A stretch of 64,000 bases of DNA, taken from positions 124,001-188,000 of the forward strand of contig WLWS01000004.1 of assembly GCA_012103475.1 (NCBI GenBank). The letters are read 5' to 3'. Below are positions 12,334 through 21,997 of the stretch, piece after piece. Each line of letters opens with the position of its first letter. Position 1 is the first letter of the stretch. The notes below the pieces were generated by a model. It saw only the letters and a list, made by a program, of their open reading frames with translations, ran no database searches and had not been told where the DNA came from. The stretch is from Gammaproteobacteria bacterium (GTDB lineage: Bacteria; Pseudomonadota; Gammaproteobacteria; Eutrophobiales; Eutrophobiaceae). Position numbers and translations under genes: made by a program.

Positions 12334-13524
12334 TTACTCAATAATTTTAGAGACGACACCCGCCCCAACTGTGCGACCGCCCTCGCGTATCGCAAATCGC
12401 AATCCGTCTTCCATCGCTATCGGGTTAATCAACTCCACCGTCACCTTAATGTTGTCTCCCGGCATCACCATCTCTGTCCCTTCCGGTAAGGTCACCGCGC
12501 CCGTCACGTCTGTCGTTCGAAAATAAAACTGTGGCCGATAGTTGTTGAAAAACGGCGTGTGACGTCCACCTTCATCCTTGCTCAGTACATACACTTCCGC
12601 CTCAAACTTCGTGTGCGGTGTGATTGAACCCGGTACACAAAGTACCTGTCCTCGTTCCACTTCCTCGCGCTTCGTGCCTCGCAGCAACACACCTACGTTG
12701 TCTCCCGCCTGACCTTCATCAAGCAATTTGCGAAACATCTCAACTCCCGTACACGTCGTCTTTGTCGTGTCCCGGATTCCCACTATCTCGATTTCTTCTC
12801 CAACCTTCACTATCCCGCGCTCTACTCGGCCTGTTACCACCGTGCCTCGTCCTGATATCGAGAACACATCCTCTATCGGTAGTAAAAACGGCTGATCGAC
12901 CGGGCGCTCCGGTACCGGGATGTAATCGTCCATCGCGGCGACCAGCTTGTCGATTGATTCCAGACCAATCTCACTCGTGTCTCCTTCCAATGCCTTTAAC
13001 GCACTTCCCGTTACTATCGGTGTGTCATCGCCAGGAAACTCGTACATATCCAGCAGCTCGCGGACTTCCATTTCAACCAGCTCCAGCAACTCCGCATCAT
13101 CCACCTGATCCGCTTTGTTCAGATACACCACGATGTAAGGCACTCCAACCTGACGCGCAAGCAGGATATGCTCTCGAGTCTGCGGCATCGGGCCATCCGC
13201 TGCACTCACCACCAGAATCGCGCCGTCCATCTGCGCCGCTCCGGTAATCATATTCTTCACGTAATCTGCGTGTCCCGGGCAGTCAACATGCGCGTAGTGA
13301 CGATTGTCACTTTCGTATTCAACGTGTGCCGTCGCGATCGTAATTCCGCGTTCGCGTTCTTCTGGCGCGTTATCAATCTGATCGTAGGCTTTGGTCTCGC
13401 CACCATACTTACCTGCCTGAATCGTCGTTATGGCCGCCGTCAGTGTGGTCTTACCGTGGTCAACATGGCCTATGGTTCCCACGTTCACATGCGGCTTGTT
13501 TCTTTCAAATTTTTCCTTGGACAT
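12334..13524 (-). CDS. tuf: Elongation factor Tu
   Basis: EF-Tu delivers aminoacyl-tRNA to the ribosome. The product is 396 residues. G-domain motifs are all present: P-loop GHVDHGKT (residues 19-26), the RGITI switch I segment, DCPGHADY, and NKAD in place of the more common NKCD. Domains 2 and 3 follow, with [13 protein letters not shown] and the C-terminal [13 protein letters not shown] good AGGAGAG ribosome-binding site precedes the ATG. It is the tufB-type copy by context, downstream of tRNA-Tyr, -Gly and -Thr. A second tuf copy, common in this class, is not in the window. Confidence 0.99.
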   Translation of the reverse strand: MSKEKFERNKPHVNVGTIGHVDHGKTTLTAAITTIQAGKYGGETKAYDQIDNAPEERERGITIATAHVEYESDNRHYAHVDCPGHADYVKNMITGAAQMDGAILVVSAADGPMPQTREHILLARQVGVPYIVVYLNKADQVDDAELLELVEMEVRELLDMYEFPGDDTPIVTGSALKALEGDTSEIGLESIDKLVAAMDDYIPVPERPVDQPFLLPIEDVFSISGRGTVVTGRVERGIVKVGEEIEIVGIRDTTKTTCTGVEMFRKLLDEGQAGDNVGVLLRGTKREEVERGQVLCVPGSITPHTKFEAEVYVLSKDEGGRHTPFFNNYRPQFYFRTTDVTGAVTLPEGTEMVMPGDNIKVTVELINPIAMEDGLRFAIREGGRTVGAGVVSKIIE

Positions 13525-13581
13525 TGAAGGCTCTCCTCAACGAAATATTTAACAAAAAAATAACTACTCTCAAACTTATTC

Positions 13582-13657
<76 letters not shown>

Positions 13658-13731
13658 AAATCTTTAGCAATAACTGTTTAGAATCGAAAAATGTTCAGAC
13701 TATTACAATCAGTTTTTACTCTTCCTGGTTA

Positions 13732-13805
13732 TGGAGCGGGTGATGGGAATCGAACCCACACCATCAGCTTGGAAGGCTGAGGTTCTACCGTTGAACTACA
13801 CCCGC
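13732..13805 (-). tRNA. tRNA-Gly (anticodon TCC)
   Basis: This is a 74-base tRNA with acceptor stem GCGGGTG/CACCCGC. The anticodon loop CTTCCAA gives anticodon TCC, the T loop is GGTTCGATT, and the 3' end is an encoded TCCA. It sits between tRNA-Tyr and tRNA-Thr and corresponds to glyT by position. Confidence 0.97.
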
Positions 13806-13956
13806 GTGCTCCCAAACCACTATCTAACTGCCTGCAATATTGAGTACCCTGACTTGTCAATCCTTCAAGCAGTCTGATCTGTTTATTCTGCCATCACTTG
13901 ACGGGTTCAAAACTTTTGCGCACCGGCAATTTTGCTAGAATCCCCCTCAAAACATA

Positions 13957-14041
13957 TGGTGGAGGGAGGAGGATTCGAACCTCCGAAGGTAGAACCAGCA
14001 GATTTACAGTCTGCCCCCGTTGGCCGCTTGGGTATCCCTCC
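13957..14041 (-). tRNA. tRNA-Tyr (anticodon GTA)
   Basis: This class II tRNA is 85 bases with a long variable arm. It starts GGAGGGATACCCAAGCGG, has the anticodon loop CTGTAAA (anticodon GTA), the T arm GGAGGTTCGAATCCTCC and an encoded CCA. It is the first gene of the tRNA-tuf transcript and corresponds to tyrU by position. Confidence 0.98.
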
Positions 14042-14057
14042 TAAATGTTAGCCGAGC

Positions 14058-14086
14058 ATTCTGAGTCAAGATGCTTGTAGTGTCAA
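14058..14086 (-). promoter_or_regulatory. Promoter of the tRNA-Tyr/Gly/Thr-tuf operon
   Basis: On the minus strand a perfect -35 TTGACA (14081-14086) is separated by 17 bases from a -10-like CAGAAT (14058-14063). A GC-rich discriminator GCTCGGC follows, the kind seen at growth-rate and ppGpp-controlled stable RNA promoters. The predicted start lies near 14051, about ten bases before the 5' end of tRNA-Tyr. The other bases between 14087 and tsaC at 14256 show nothing else I can support. Confidence 0.7.
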
Positions 14087-14255
14087 CCATAACTCTTTGT
14101 TTTTTCAACTTTAGCCGAAAAAACAATTACTCAGCTCAGAAGACTGTAAAACCAGCCTCAGATTGAACAAAACTCGCAGTCTTGCCTGGTGCAGATTGAA
14201 AGAATTTGTCGGAATTTCCTCAGTTTCGACCAAATCTGGAAGAATTTAAGTAGCC

Positions 14256-14816
14256 CTAACTACCGCCTGCTCTGAGGATTCGGCCCGTCCGGGCATGTCG
14301 GATCTCTGTCGGGCGTCCTTCCGATCCCAACTCTCCGGATAATATATAGTCAAGTGATTGCCCGAAATAGGTCCGAACAGATTCAATTGACTTTGCCGGT
14401 GGCTGATTCGCCGTGTTCGCGCTTGTCGAGATGATCGGGCCACATACGCGACACAATTCACTGACAACAGGATGTGCACTGATGCGCACAGCTATTTCCT
14501 GATTCTCTCCCAGAATTTTTTGCGGGGCGCTCTCGTGCGCAGGCATCACCCACGTGACGGGTCCGGGCCAGCTCTGCAGAATTTCATTGAGCTTGCCCAC
14601 TCTTGCAAAGTCCACAAGATTATTTAATTGTGATTTGCTCGCAGCAACAGTTATCAATCCCTTTGCCAGCGGACGTTGTTTCAAAAGGAGCAGGCGCTCC
14701 AGCGCATCTTCATTCCACGGTGAACAACCCATACCAAATACAGCTTCGGTAGGGTAGGCGATAACTCCCCCATTCTCTATGGCATCCGCCGCGATTTGAA
14801 TATGACTGTTTGTCAA
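14256..14816 (-). CDS. tsaC: Threonylcarbamoyl-AMP synthase (Sua5/YciO/YrdC family)
   Basis: TsaC makes threonylcarbamoyl-AMP from threonine, bicarbonate and ATP for the t6A37 modification of ANN-decoding tRNAs. The 186-residue length fits the short YrdC/TsaC form. Family motifs include YPTEAVFGMGC near residue 21, the KQR-containing segment of the nucleotide site, the WPGPVTWV strand and STSAN near residue 130. It lies 60 bases after topA on the same strand, a common gammaproteobacterial neighbourhood, and ends before the tRNA operon. Confidence 0.93.
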   Translation of the reverse strand: MTNSHIQIAADAIENGGVIAYPTEAVFGMGCSPWNEDALERLLLLKQRPLAKGLITVAASKSQLNNLVDFARVGKLNEILQSWPGPVTWVMPAHESAPQKILGENQEIAVRISAHPVVSELCRVCGPIISTSANTANQPPAKSIESVRTYFGQSLDYILSGELGSEGRPTEIRHARTGRILRAGGS

Positions 14817-14876
14817 TGCCTTAGCTCTTCAGATGATGGGAATTCCCCTGAGCGGATGTCTCCTTTCAGCCTGGTT

Positions 14877-17318
14877 TTATGAGGTTTTTTTTGTAACAGC
14901 CTTCTTTTTGGCAGTTTTCTTTTTTGCAGATTTCTTCTTAGTCTTTGCCTTCTTTTTTGTGGTCTTCTTTTTCGCAGGCTTATCTTTGGCAACTGCCGTA
15001 GCTTTAGCTGCAGCTTTCTTACTCGCCTTTTTCCCTCTTCTTGGTGCCGGGGCTTCTTCTATCATCCGCTGACAATCGGCAAGACTCAAAGATTTAGGAT
15101 CAGTATCTTTTGGTACTCTTGCATTTTTATTTCCATCAGTTACATAAGGACCATAACGACCATTAAGAATGGAAATTCCTTCTTCCTTAAATATTTTAAT
15201 TTCTTTTTCGGCATCGGCCTTTTTCTTCTCAGCTATAACTTCAAGTGCCTTTTCCAGGGTCACTGTGTGAGGATCATCCTCTTTAAGCGATACAAACTTT
15301 TTACCATACCTGATATAAGGTCCGAATCGACCTATGCTAGCGGCAATTTCCTCTCCATCTTCAGTTTCTCCAAGCATTCTGGGCAATTTGAACAATTCCA
15401 TCGCTTCTTCAAAGGTAATTGCATCAAGTCTTTGACCTGCTCGTAATCCCGTGAACTTAGGTTTGTCCTCATCTTCCTTACTGCCGATTTGAGCGAAGGG
15501 CCCGTAACGCCCCATACGCACCGATACAGGCAACCCGGATTTTGGATCAGTCCCGAGTACCCTTGTTTGGACAGCTTCACTGCGACTGACACTTTCTTCC
15601 TTGTCCTTTATCTGCTTATCAAAGGGCTTCCAGAATTGATCCATTAGCGGGATCCATTCTTTCTCCCCTCTGGACACAGCATCCAGCTCATCCTCGAGTT
15701 TGGCTGTGAAGTCGTAATCAACATAGTTTGTAAAATGGTCAGTCAAAAACTTATTTACCACGCGACCTACTTCAGAAGGAGTAAAACGTTTACTATCGAG
15801 CTCCACATACTCCCTGTTTCGCAGAGTTGATATAATACTGGCGTAAGTAGAAGGCCGGCCAATTCCGTATTCTTCCAGTGTTTTAACAAGACTGGCTTCC
15901 GTATAGCGGGGTGGCGGTTCGGTAAAATGTTGTTCTGGCCGTATAAGCTTCAGAGGTATTTTTTCACCTTCTTCAAGTGGCGGCAAAATGCGCTCATCTG
16001 ATTCAGGCTTTACATCATCCTGACCTTCCTGATAGACCGTCATGAACCCTTTATCACGGACTGTGGAGCCAGTTGCCCTGAAGACATTGCCAGGTCCGGC
16101 AGCAAGATCGACGGCCACTGTGTCTAAGGTCGCATGAATCATTTGACATGATATAGCCCGCTTCCAGATTAACTCATACAGTTTAAATTGCTCGCTACTG
16201 AGATACTGTTTGAGATCTTTCGGCGTTCTGAATGCAGAAGTCGGACGAACAGCTTCGTGTGCCTCCTGTGCATTTTTAGAACGGTTTTTATACTGACGCG
16301 GCTCATCAGGCAGATTCTTTTCGCCGTAGGATTCTTTAATGTAATTACGGATTTCTTCAACTGCCTCTTTGGCCAGCGTGACTGAATCTGTACGCATATA
16401 AGTGATAAGACCAACAGCACCTTCACCTGTGTCGATGCCTTCGTAAAGTTGCTGTGCAGTGCGCATGGTTCTTTGCGCCGTAAATCCAAGCTTTCTAATC
16501 GCTTCCTGTTGCAAGGTTGAGGTGATGAAAGGTGCAGAAGGTTGACGTTTTCTTTGTTTTTTCTCAATTTTCTGAACCAGCAATTTACCGTCAGCCGCCG
16601 CATTCAGTTTTTTGAAAACATCGTCAGCCTGTGCCTGATTGTTTATGCTAAATTGCTTCAGTTTTTCTTCATTATAGTGGGTCAGCCTGGCAACAAACTC
16701 CTGTTTCCCATGTTCCAGATCGGCTTCTACTGTCCAGTACTCCTGCGAGATAAATTTTTCAACTTCCATTTCACGCTCGACAATTAAGCGGAGCGCCGGA
16801 CTTTGAACTCGACCAGCTGAGAGTCCCCGCCTAATTTTTTTCCATAACAGTGGGGACAAATTAAAACCGACCAGATAATCCAGTGCCCGGCGTGCCTGTT
16901 GAGCATTTATAAGATCAATTGATAATTCCCGGGGGTGAGCTATCGCATCTTGCACTGCTGATTTGGTAACTTCATGAAACACAACCCGCTTTACATCTTT
17001 TCCTTTAAGAGCACCCCGTTCTTTCAGAATTTCATAAAGGTGCCAAGAGATTGCTTCACCTTCTCTATCAGGGTCAGTGGCCAGATAAAGCGTATCAGCC
17101 TTCTTAAGAGCTTTGGTTATCGAGTCTACCTGTTTGGCATTTCTTTCGATTACCTGATACTGCATTTCAAAGTTTTTATCTGTGTCCACAGCTCCGGTTT
17201 TAGGTAGCAGATCGCGTACGTGTCCGTTGGAGGCCAGTACTTCAAAGTCTTTCCCAAGGTATCGGAGTAAGGTTTTCGATTTTGCCGGTGATTCGACAAT
17301 TACCAGTGACTTGCTCAT
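14877..17318 (-). CDS. topA: DNA topoisomerase I
   Basis: This type IA topoisomerase relaxes negative supercoils. It has 813 residues. The N-terminal Toprim domain shows ESPAKSKTL and DPDREGEAI. The active-site tyrosine lies in GLITYMRTDS. C-terminal repeats of the GRYGPF/GRFGPYI/GRYGPYV type occur three times (about residues 595-765). Unlike E. coli TopA there are no Cys4 zinc ribbons. Instead the protein ends in a lysine-rich tail of roughly 45 residues built from KK(T/A)KKK-like repeats, probably a nonspecific DNA-binding tail. It lies 50 bases after smg. Confidence 0.97.
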   Translation of the reverse strand: MSKSLVIVESPAKSKTLLRYLGKDFEVLASNGHVRDLLPKTGAVDTDKNFEMQYQVIERNAKQVDSITKALKKADTLYLATDPDREGEAISWHLYEILKERGALKGKDVKRVVFHEVTKSAVQDAIAHPRELSIDLINAQQARRALDYLVGFNLSPLLWKKIRRGLSAGRVQSPALRLIVEREMEVEKFISQEYWTVEADLEHGKQEFVARLTHYNEEKLKQFSINNQAQADDVFKKLNAAADGKLLVQKIEKKQRKRQPSAPFITSTLQQEAIRKLGFTAQRTMRTAQQLYEGIDTGEGAVGLITYMRTDSVTLAKEAVEEIRNYIKESYGEKNLPDEPRQYKNRSKNAQEAHEAVRPTSAFRTPKDLKQYLSSEQFKLYELIWKRAISCQMIHATLDTVAVDLAAGPGNVFRATGSTVRDKGFMTVYQEGQDDVKPESDERILPPLEEGEKIPLKLIRPEQHFTEPPPRYTEASLVKTLEEYGIGRPSTYASIISTLRNREYVELDSKRFTPSEVGRVVNKFLTDHFTNYVDYDFTAKLEDELDAVSRGEKEWIPLMDQFWKPFDKQIKDKEESVSRSEAVQTRVLGTDPKSGLPVSVRMGRYGPFAQIGSKEDEDKPKFTGLRAGQRLDAITFEEAMELFKLPRMLGETEDGEEIAASIGRFGPYIRYGKKFVSLKEDDPHTVTLEKALEVIAEKKKADAEKEIKIFKEEGISILNGRYGPYVTDGNKNARVPKDTDPKSLSLADCQRMIEEAPAPRRGKKASKKAAAKATAVAKDKPAKKKTTKKKAKTKKKSAKKKTAKKKAVTKKTS

Positions 17319-17368
17319 TGTTATTATTTTTGTACCCTTAACAAGTTTCTAACGTTAATTTTATATTT

Positions 17369-17848
17369 CTAGTGTAGTCCGCTGTGCGCATCGTCCATGA
17401 CGATATCTTCCATCCAGGTAAAAGCAGCTTCTTTTCCAGGCTGATTTAACAACACCATCAATACTACCCATTTTAATTGCTGTAAATCGATTTCATCTGC
17501 TTCAAGCGCCATAGCCCTGTCAATAACAACTTCCCGATCATAAGCATCCAGCACGCCGCTTTGTTCGAGAAAAATCAAAAAACCACGACACTTAACATCC
17601 AGCTTTTCCATCTCTCGGTCGCTGTACATACGTAAGGTACATTTGCCCGATAGATTATCTGCCTGAATAAGATCTTTCTGCAGGGCCAGACCTTCCAGCC
17701 AGTCAAAGGCCTTGCTGACTTGATTGTCGCCAAAACCAGCTTGTACTAATTCGTATTTTAGAGACTCCTGATCGGAGTTAATTTCATAATCCTCTTCAAA
17801 ATAATTGTCAAACAAATACATCAAAACATCAAAGACGGTTTCTTTCAT
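17369..17848 (-). CDS. smg: Smg/DUF494 family protein
   Basis: This is a small conserved gammaproteobacterial protein of unknown biochemical role, found between dprA and topA. The open frame extends to 17938 inside dprA, but the ATG at 17848 gives MKETVFDVLMYLFDNYFE, matching the family N-terminus, so the product is 159 residues. It is largely helical and acidic, with a conserved DVKCRGFLIFLEQSGVLD segment and no transmembrane helices. It starts 17 bases after the dprA stop and is probably co-transcribed with it. Confidence 0.9.
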   Translation of the reverse strand: MKETVFDVLMYLFDNYFEEDYEINSDQESLKYELVQAGFGDNQVSKAFDWLEGLALQKDLIQADNLSGKCTLRMYSDREMEKLDVKCRGFLIFLEQSGVLDAYDREVVIDRAMALEADEIDLQQLKWVVLMVLLNQPGKEAAFTWMEDIVMDDAHSGLH

Positions 17849-17865
17849 AGTTAAATAAATTCTCA

Positions 17866-18996
17866 TCAAGACCTTCGTATATAGCCACCACCGGGCAGCG
17901 ACTCGATCCAGCCTTCCAGTTCCAGATTCAACAGACAACTGGATAATAGAGCAGGGGTTATCCCGGTTTCCTCCACCAGAGTGTCAATAATCACTGGCTG
18001 GTATCCTATACTATCAAGCAGGAGTTTCGTCTTCGCGTCAAGTCCCATTGTTGAATATTGCTGTGCTTCCGATAGATTATCATTTTTACTAATGACGGCG
18101 GCAAGAGGACCAAATTCCTCCGTAATATCCTGAATTTGCTCAACCAATTTAGCCCCATCGCGAATTAATGAATGACAACCTCGTGCCATCGGATTGTGTA
18201 TCGAGCCCGGAATGGCGAAGACATCCCGACCCTGATCAATGGCACAACGAGCGGTAATCAGCGATCCACTGTTTAAAGCTGCTTCAACTACCAAAACCCC
18301 CGTACTCAATCCGCTGATTATTCTATTTCTACGGGGGAAATTCCCTGGTAAAGGACGTACATCCAGAGGAAATTCAGAAACAAGTGCACCTTTTTCCAAT
18401 ATTGATGCCGCTAGTTTGCGATTTGAGGCAGGGTAAATTGTGCATAAACCATTACCAAGCACCGCGATAGTTTTGAAGTGAGACTGTATGGCTCCCAAAT
18501 GACTATGACTGTCTATTCCTATTGCAAGCCCACTGGTTATGGTGATTCCCAGCTCTGCCAGTGCCCGGGAGAAAGCCAGGGCCAGTCTACAACCATCAGC
18601 TGAAGGATGTCGACTCCCCACCATACCGATTTGCACTGAATTAAGTACATCAGGATTACCCTTTATGTAAAGCGCGATAGGCGCTGAGTCAATCTGTTTT
18701 AGTAGTTCAGGATAGCGCCTGTCATCCAGTGTAAGCAGATGATTTCCGTCTTTTTCCAACCAGTCGAGTTCCTGCTCAATCTCAAGCCAGGGAGGATTTG
18801 TTATTTTCTCGATTGTATCGGCGTGAAACCCCCTTTCACAAAGCTCAGACCTGGGTAAAGAATAAAGTGATTTCGGTGAAAGTCCGGATTCAAACAACCT
18901 GATCAGAGTGAGAGATCCGAGTCTGGGAGTTCGTAAGAGCGCCAGTAGATAGGGTAATTGCTCACCCTTAAGGATTCCTTCCTTGAGCATAGTCAC
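17866..18996 (-). CDS. dprA: DNA-processing protein DprA
   Basis: DprA loads RecA onto incoming single-stranded DNA during transformation. The 376-residue product has an N-terminal SAM-like region, a Rossmann-type core with VGSRHPSADG, SGLAIGIDSHSH, AVLGNGLCTIYP and FPRRNRIISGLS, and a C-terminal winged-helix domain (from about residue 310) ending in GGGYIRRS. The GTG at 18996 and the in-frame ATG at 18990 are both possible starts. It heads the dprA-smg-topA group, about 165 bases downstream of the LysM protein gene. Confidence 0.95.
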   Translation of the reverse strand: MTMLKEGILKGEQLPYLLALLRTPRLGSLTLIRLFESGLSPKSLYSLPRSELCERGFHADTIEKITNPPWLEIEQELDWLEKDGNHLLTLDDRRYPELLKQIDSAPIALYIKGNPDVLNSVQIGMVGSRHPSADGCRLALAFSRALAELGITITSGLAIGIDSHSHLGAIQSHFKTIAVLGNGLCTIYPASNRKLAASILEKGALVSEFPLDVRPLPGNFPRRNRIISGLSTGVLVVEAALNSGSLITARCAIDQGRDVFAIPGSIHNPMARGCHSLIRDGAKLVEQIQDITEEFGPLAAVISKNDNLSEAQQYSTMGLDAKTKLLLDSIGYQPVIIDTLVEETGITPALLSSCLLNLELEGWIESLPGGGYIRRS

Positions 18997-19098
18997 ACCA
19001 TTCCATTAGTGATTTGTAACTCAGCGTACCATATTTCCTAATTTTCGCAGAAAATTATTCGTATCTTTGATAGGTAATATTACGAAATCATTCCAGAC

Positions 19099-19130
19099 AA
19101 AAAAACCACGATTATCTCTAATCGTGGTTT
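19099..19130 (-). terminator. Rho-independent terminator after the LysM gene
   Basis: A 12-bp perfect stem (19103-19114 with 19119-19130, AAACCACGATTA/TAATCGTGGTTT) with a 4-base loop is followed on the minus strand by seven U residues (plus-strand A run 19099-19105). It lies 33 bases after the LysM gene stop and separates it from dprA. Confidence 0.88.
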
Positions 19131-19163
19131 CATTAAAAACGAACCCGGTTACTCGAAAATAAT

Positions 19164-20318
19164 CTACAGGTTACGCACCATATCGTTTAAATGAATCGGT
19201 GCCGTTGCTTCCATGACCAGACCATAACTGATCCGACCGAAGGTCCTGAATACCATAACAACTGCAGCATATTCTTCTGGTAGCTGAACATCTTCTCCGG
19301 CGGCCTGCTTTCTTCCAAGATAGTCTTTAAAGGCCTCCCCATCAAACACGCCCTTTCCCTTTTCTCTTACACGCCAGTCAGATGTAACATTTACCCTATC
19401 GGAGATAATGGCGCCGCTTTGAAAAACACCGACTACATTACCATTTTCTATACCGTCAGATTCACCAACATCAAGCACAACGACCTGATATTGCCCGATT
19501 TCAGAAACGCCATCTATAACGGATATGATGCTGCCATTAATTGAGTTATCCGGCGAGCGCGGAATAAAATCAGTACTAACATCAGTAGTTGATTGTGCTA
19601 CCAGACGATCGCCAGCCAGAACTTCTCTGGTCGAATTTACGATTACCGCCGTCGCTGGATCGCCTGTACGTTCTATAATCGCATCCGCAACGTGTAATGC
19701 CTCATAACCGATTGTCTCCAGATTACCTTCAGAACCACTTTGGTAGGCAGGTCCCTTACGATAGATCGAAAAGCGCTCAGATCTTGCAGATCCGGATAAA
19801 CCTCTTACATATACACGGTTACCATTAGCCGCTATCAGATGATTATCATAAGTCGACACTATATACGGCCAATCGTCCATTTCAGTATCAGAAACAACCA
19901 AAGGCCGGACAAGAAATTGTTCTATCACATCAATAGGGATTGTCGGGATGGCGTCGGCATTTTCACTGGATCTGATTCCAGGTGACAATTTCACATTTCT
20001 GCCTGAACGCCTACTCATGCTACTTCGACTGCCATCTCTGTTGACGGTCAGAACAGGTGAGCCATCCTGATAACTGAGACTTATTTGATCACCGGGATAG
20101 ATAAGGTGTGGATCAGCGATTTGAGGATTGACCTGCCAGATTTCAGGCCAGCGCCAGGGTTCCTGCAGAAACTTTGATGAGATATCCCATAAGGTATCTC
20201 CTTCCTGCACAACATACGAATCAGGTTGGTCGGCATTAAGCTTGATTTCATCAGCTTGTAGCGGACTAAGAGTCAGCAAAATCAAACTTGCTGTTATACA
20301 GATTTTATTTAGCATCAC
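19164..20318 (-). CDS. LysM peptidoglycan-binding domain protein
   Basis: A secreted 384-residue protein with an N-terminal signal peptide (about residues 1-22, ending LSPLQA) and one LysM domain (about residues 33-85; SYVVQEGDTLWDISSKF then PHLIYPGDQISL). The remainder is a conserved but uncharacterised domain. This protein commonly lies divergent from def-fmt next to dprA in gammaproteobacteria. It probably binds peptidoglycan in the periplasm. It has its own terminator and a promoter-like TATAAT upstream. Confidence 0.88.
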   Translation of the reverse strand: MMLNKICITASLILLTLSPLQADEIKLNADQPDSYVVQEGDTLWDISSKFLQEPWRWPEIWQVNPQIADPHLIYPGDQISLSYQDGSPVLTVNRDGSRSSMSRRSGRNVKLSPGIRSSENADAIPTIPIDVIEQFLVRPLVVSDTEMDDWPYIVSTYDNHLIAANGNRVYVRGLSGSARSERFSIYRKGPAYQSGSEGNLETIGYEALHVADAIIERTGDPATAVIVNSTREVLAGDRLVAQSTTDVSTDFIPRSPDNSINGSIISVIDGVSEIGQYQVVVLDVGESDGIENGNVVGVFQSGAIISDRVNVTSDWRVREKGKGVFDGEAFKDYLGRKQAAGEDVQLPEEYAAVVMVFRTFGRISYGLVMEATAPIHLNDMVRNL

Positions 20319-20381
20319 TGGTACCTTACGAGAATTCCTTAATGTAGATTAGCAAAAAGTTAGTCCCTTCTCCAAATTAGC

Positions 20382-20419
20382 ATTATAGACCATGCCAGCT
20401 TTAAATTTTCCTGTATACT
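20382..20419. promoter_or_regulatory. Divergent promoter region between the LysM gene and def
   Basis: The 140-base gap between the two divergent genes has a perfect -10 TATAAT on the minus strand (20382-20387) for the LysM gene and a TATACT on the plus strand (20414-20419) for def. The -35 elements are weak for both. A GGAG ribosome-binding site precedes def. Confidence 0.5.
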
Positions 20420-20458
20420 ATCAGTAGCTTAGATAAGTATAGCAGGAGAGAATTTCAG

Positions 20459-20968
20459 ATGGCGAAATTGGAAGTATTACATTTCCCAGACCCCAGATTG
20501 AGAAAAAAAGCCGTCCCGGTTGAAACTGTGGATTCAAATATCAGAAGCGTCGCCGAAGACATGCTTGAGACTATGTATGACGAAAGTGGTATTGGCTTAG
20601 CGGCTACTCAGGTCAACATTCAGAAACGTATTGTGGTCATAGATGTGAGCGAGGACAGAGACGCCCCTGTGATTCTGGTGAACCCGACTATTATTGCAGT
20701 CGAGGGTGTTGAGCAAATGCAGGAAGGTTGTCTGTCTGTGCCTGGTTACTATGACGATGTCGAGCGCGCAGAACGAATAAAATATTCTTATGTTGATCTG
20801 GAAGGACAGGTTATTGAAGCGGAGGCTGATGGTCTCAAATCAGTATGCATACAACATGAGATTGATCATCTGGATGGCAAACTTTTTATAGATTATTTAT
20901 CTCCGTTAAAACGACAGCGTTTAATGAAAAAAATAGAGAAGCAGGAAAAATTACTGGCTCAGGCTTAA
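20459..20968 (+). CDS. def: Peptide deformylase
   Basis: Removes the formyl group from nascent N-terminal methionine using a ferrous or zinc ion. The 169-residue product carries the three family motifs: GIGLAATQ (about residues 43-50), EGCLSVPG (about 88-95) with the metal cysteine, and QHEIDHLDG (about 132-140) with both metal histidines and the catalytic Glu. It starts the def-fmt-rsmB operon, preceded by AGGAGAG. Confidence 0.98.
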   Translation: MAKLEVLHFPDPRLRKKAVPVETVDSNIRSVAEDMLETMYDESGIGLAATQVNIQKRIVVIDVSEDRDAPVILVNPTIIAVEGVEQMQEGCLSVPGYYDDVERAERIKYSYVDLEGQVIEAEADGLKSVCIQHEIDHLDGKLFIDYLSPLKRQRLMKKIEKQEKLLAQA

Positions 20969-21029
20969 TTTCAAAACCTGCGGTTTTTTCCTTAGTTCTT
21001 ACACACTCTAGAAAAGCGCAAAAGTTTTC

Positions 21030-21971
21030 ATGACAAGAGAGCTGAAAGTCGCTTTTGCGGGCACACCTGCGCTGGCCGTTACAATACTTAAACGTATTAT
21101 TGATTGCCCACAATATCTACTCAATCACGTCTACACTCAACCAGACAAACCTGCAGGTCGGGGTCGGAAGTTAAAACAAAGCGAGGTCAAGACTTTTGCG
21201 TTACAACATCGGCTAACTATTCATCAACCGGAAAAACCAATCGAAATTGACCCCGAATGTAATCTTGCCAATGTCGATGTTTTGATCGTTGCCGCCTACG
21301 GTATGTTGCTGCCGGAAGAAATTTTGAATCGTCCACGACTGGGCTGCATAAATGTGCATACTTCACTTTTGCCACGCTGGCGCGGAGCCGCACCAATACA
21401 ACGGGCAATAGAGGCCGGCGATAGCGAAACAGGAGTAACCATTATGCAAATGGATAAAGGACTCGACACAGGTAATATACTTACACAAAGAAAGTGTTCT
21501 ATCACGGATGATGAAACAGCAGGTTCATTGCATGATCGACTTGCCGAGCTGGGAGCAGAAGCTTTAGTTGACACGCTGTCTGATCTTCAAAATAGCGCTT
21601 TTAAGGGAATAATTCAGGACGATGATCAGGCTAGCTATGCCGCCAAAATCACAAAAACCGAGGCGGCTATAGACTGGACATTGTCTGCCAGCTCTATTGA
21701 AAGAAAGATTCGAGCATTCAATCCTTTTCCGGTTGCCCACACATGCCTGAACGGCATACAAATGAGAATCTTCGATGCCGAAATTGTCACCGGTAAAAAC
21801 ATGCATGCATCTCCAGGGAGCGTGCTAAATTCCAGTAATTCATCACTCGAGGTGATGTGCGCTGACCATGCCATCCGTATTAATGAACTGCAGGTACCAG
21901 GGAAGAGACGAGTCAGCGCAGCAGAATTTTTGAACGGCCACCAGAACTTTTGTTCTGATGATCGCCGCTAG
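21030..21971 (+). CDS. fmt: Methionyl-tRNA formyltransferase
   Basis: Formylates initiator Met-tRNA with 10-formyl-THF. It has 313 residues. The catalytic domain shows FAGTPALAV near the N-terminus, VAAYGMLLP, NVHTSLLPRWRGAAPIQRAI with the catalytic Asn-His, and GVTIMQMDKGLDTG. A C-terminal tRNA-binding OB-like domain follows (RAFNPFPVAHT...). It lies 61 bases after def and 26 bases before rsmB, the usual operon. Confidence 0.97.
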   Translation: MTRELKVAFAGTPALAVTILKRIIDCPQYLLNHVYTQPDKPAGRGRKLKQSEVKTFALQHRLTIHQPEKPIEIDPECNLANVDVLIVAAYGMLLPEEILNRPRLGCINVHTSLLPRWRGAAPIQRAIEAGDSETGVTIMQMDKGLDTGNILTQRKCSITDDETAGSLHDRLAELGAEALVDTLSDLQNSAFKGIIQDDDQASYAAKITKTEAAIDWTLSASSIERKIRAFNPFPVAHTCLNGIQMRIFDAEIVTGKNMHASPGSVLNSSNSSLEVMCADHAIRINELQVPGKRRVSAAEFLNGHQNFCSDDRR

Positions 21972-21997
21972 GATTCCCCGGTTTTATTTCTATAAAA

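Noticed and set aside
12624-13247. Long open frame antisense to tuf (207 codons)
   Set aside because: It is a shadow of the highly biased tuf codons; the composition is unlike a protein, with runs of Pro, Ser and Cys, and no ribosome-binding site is seen.
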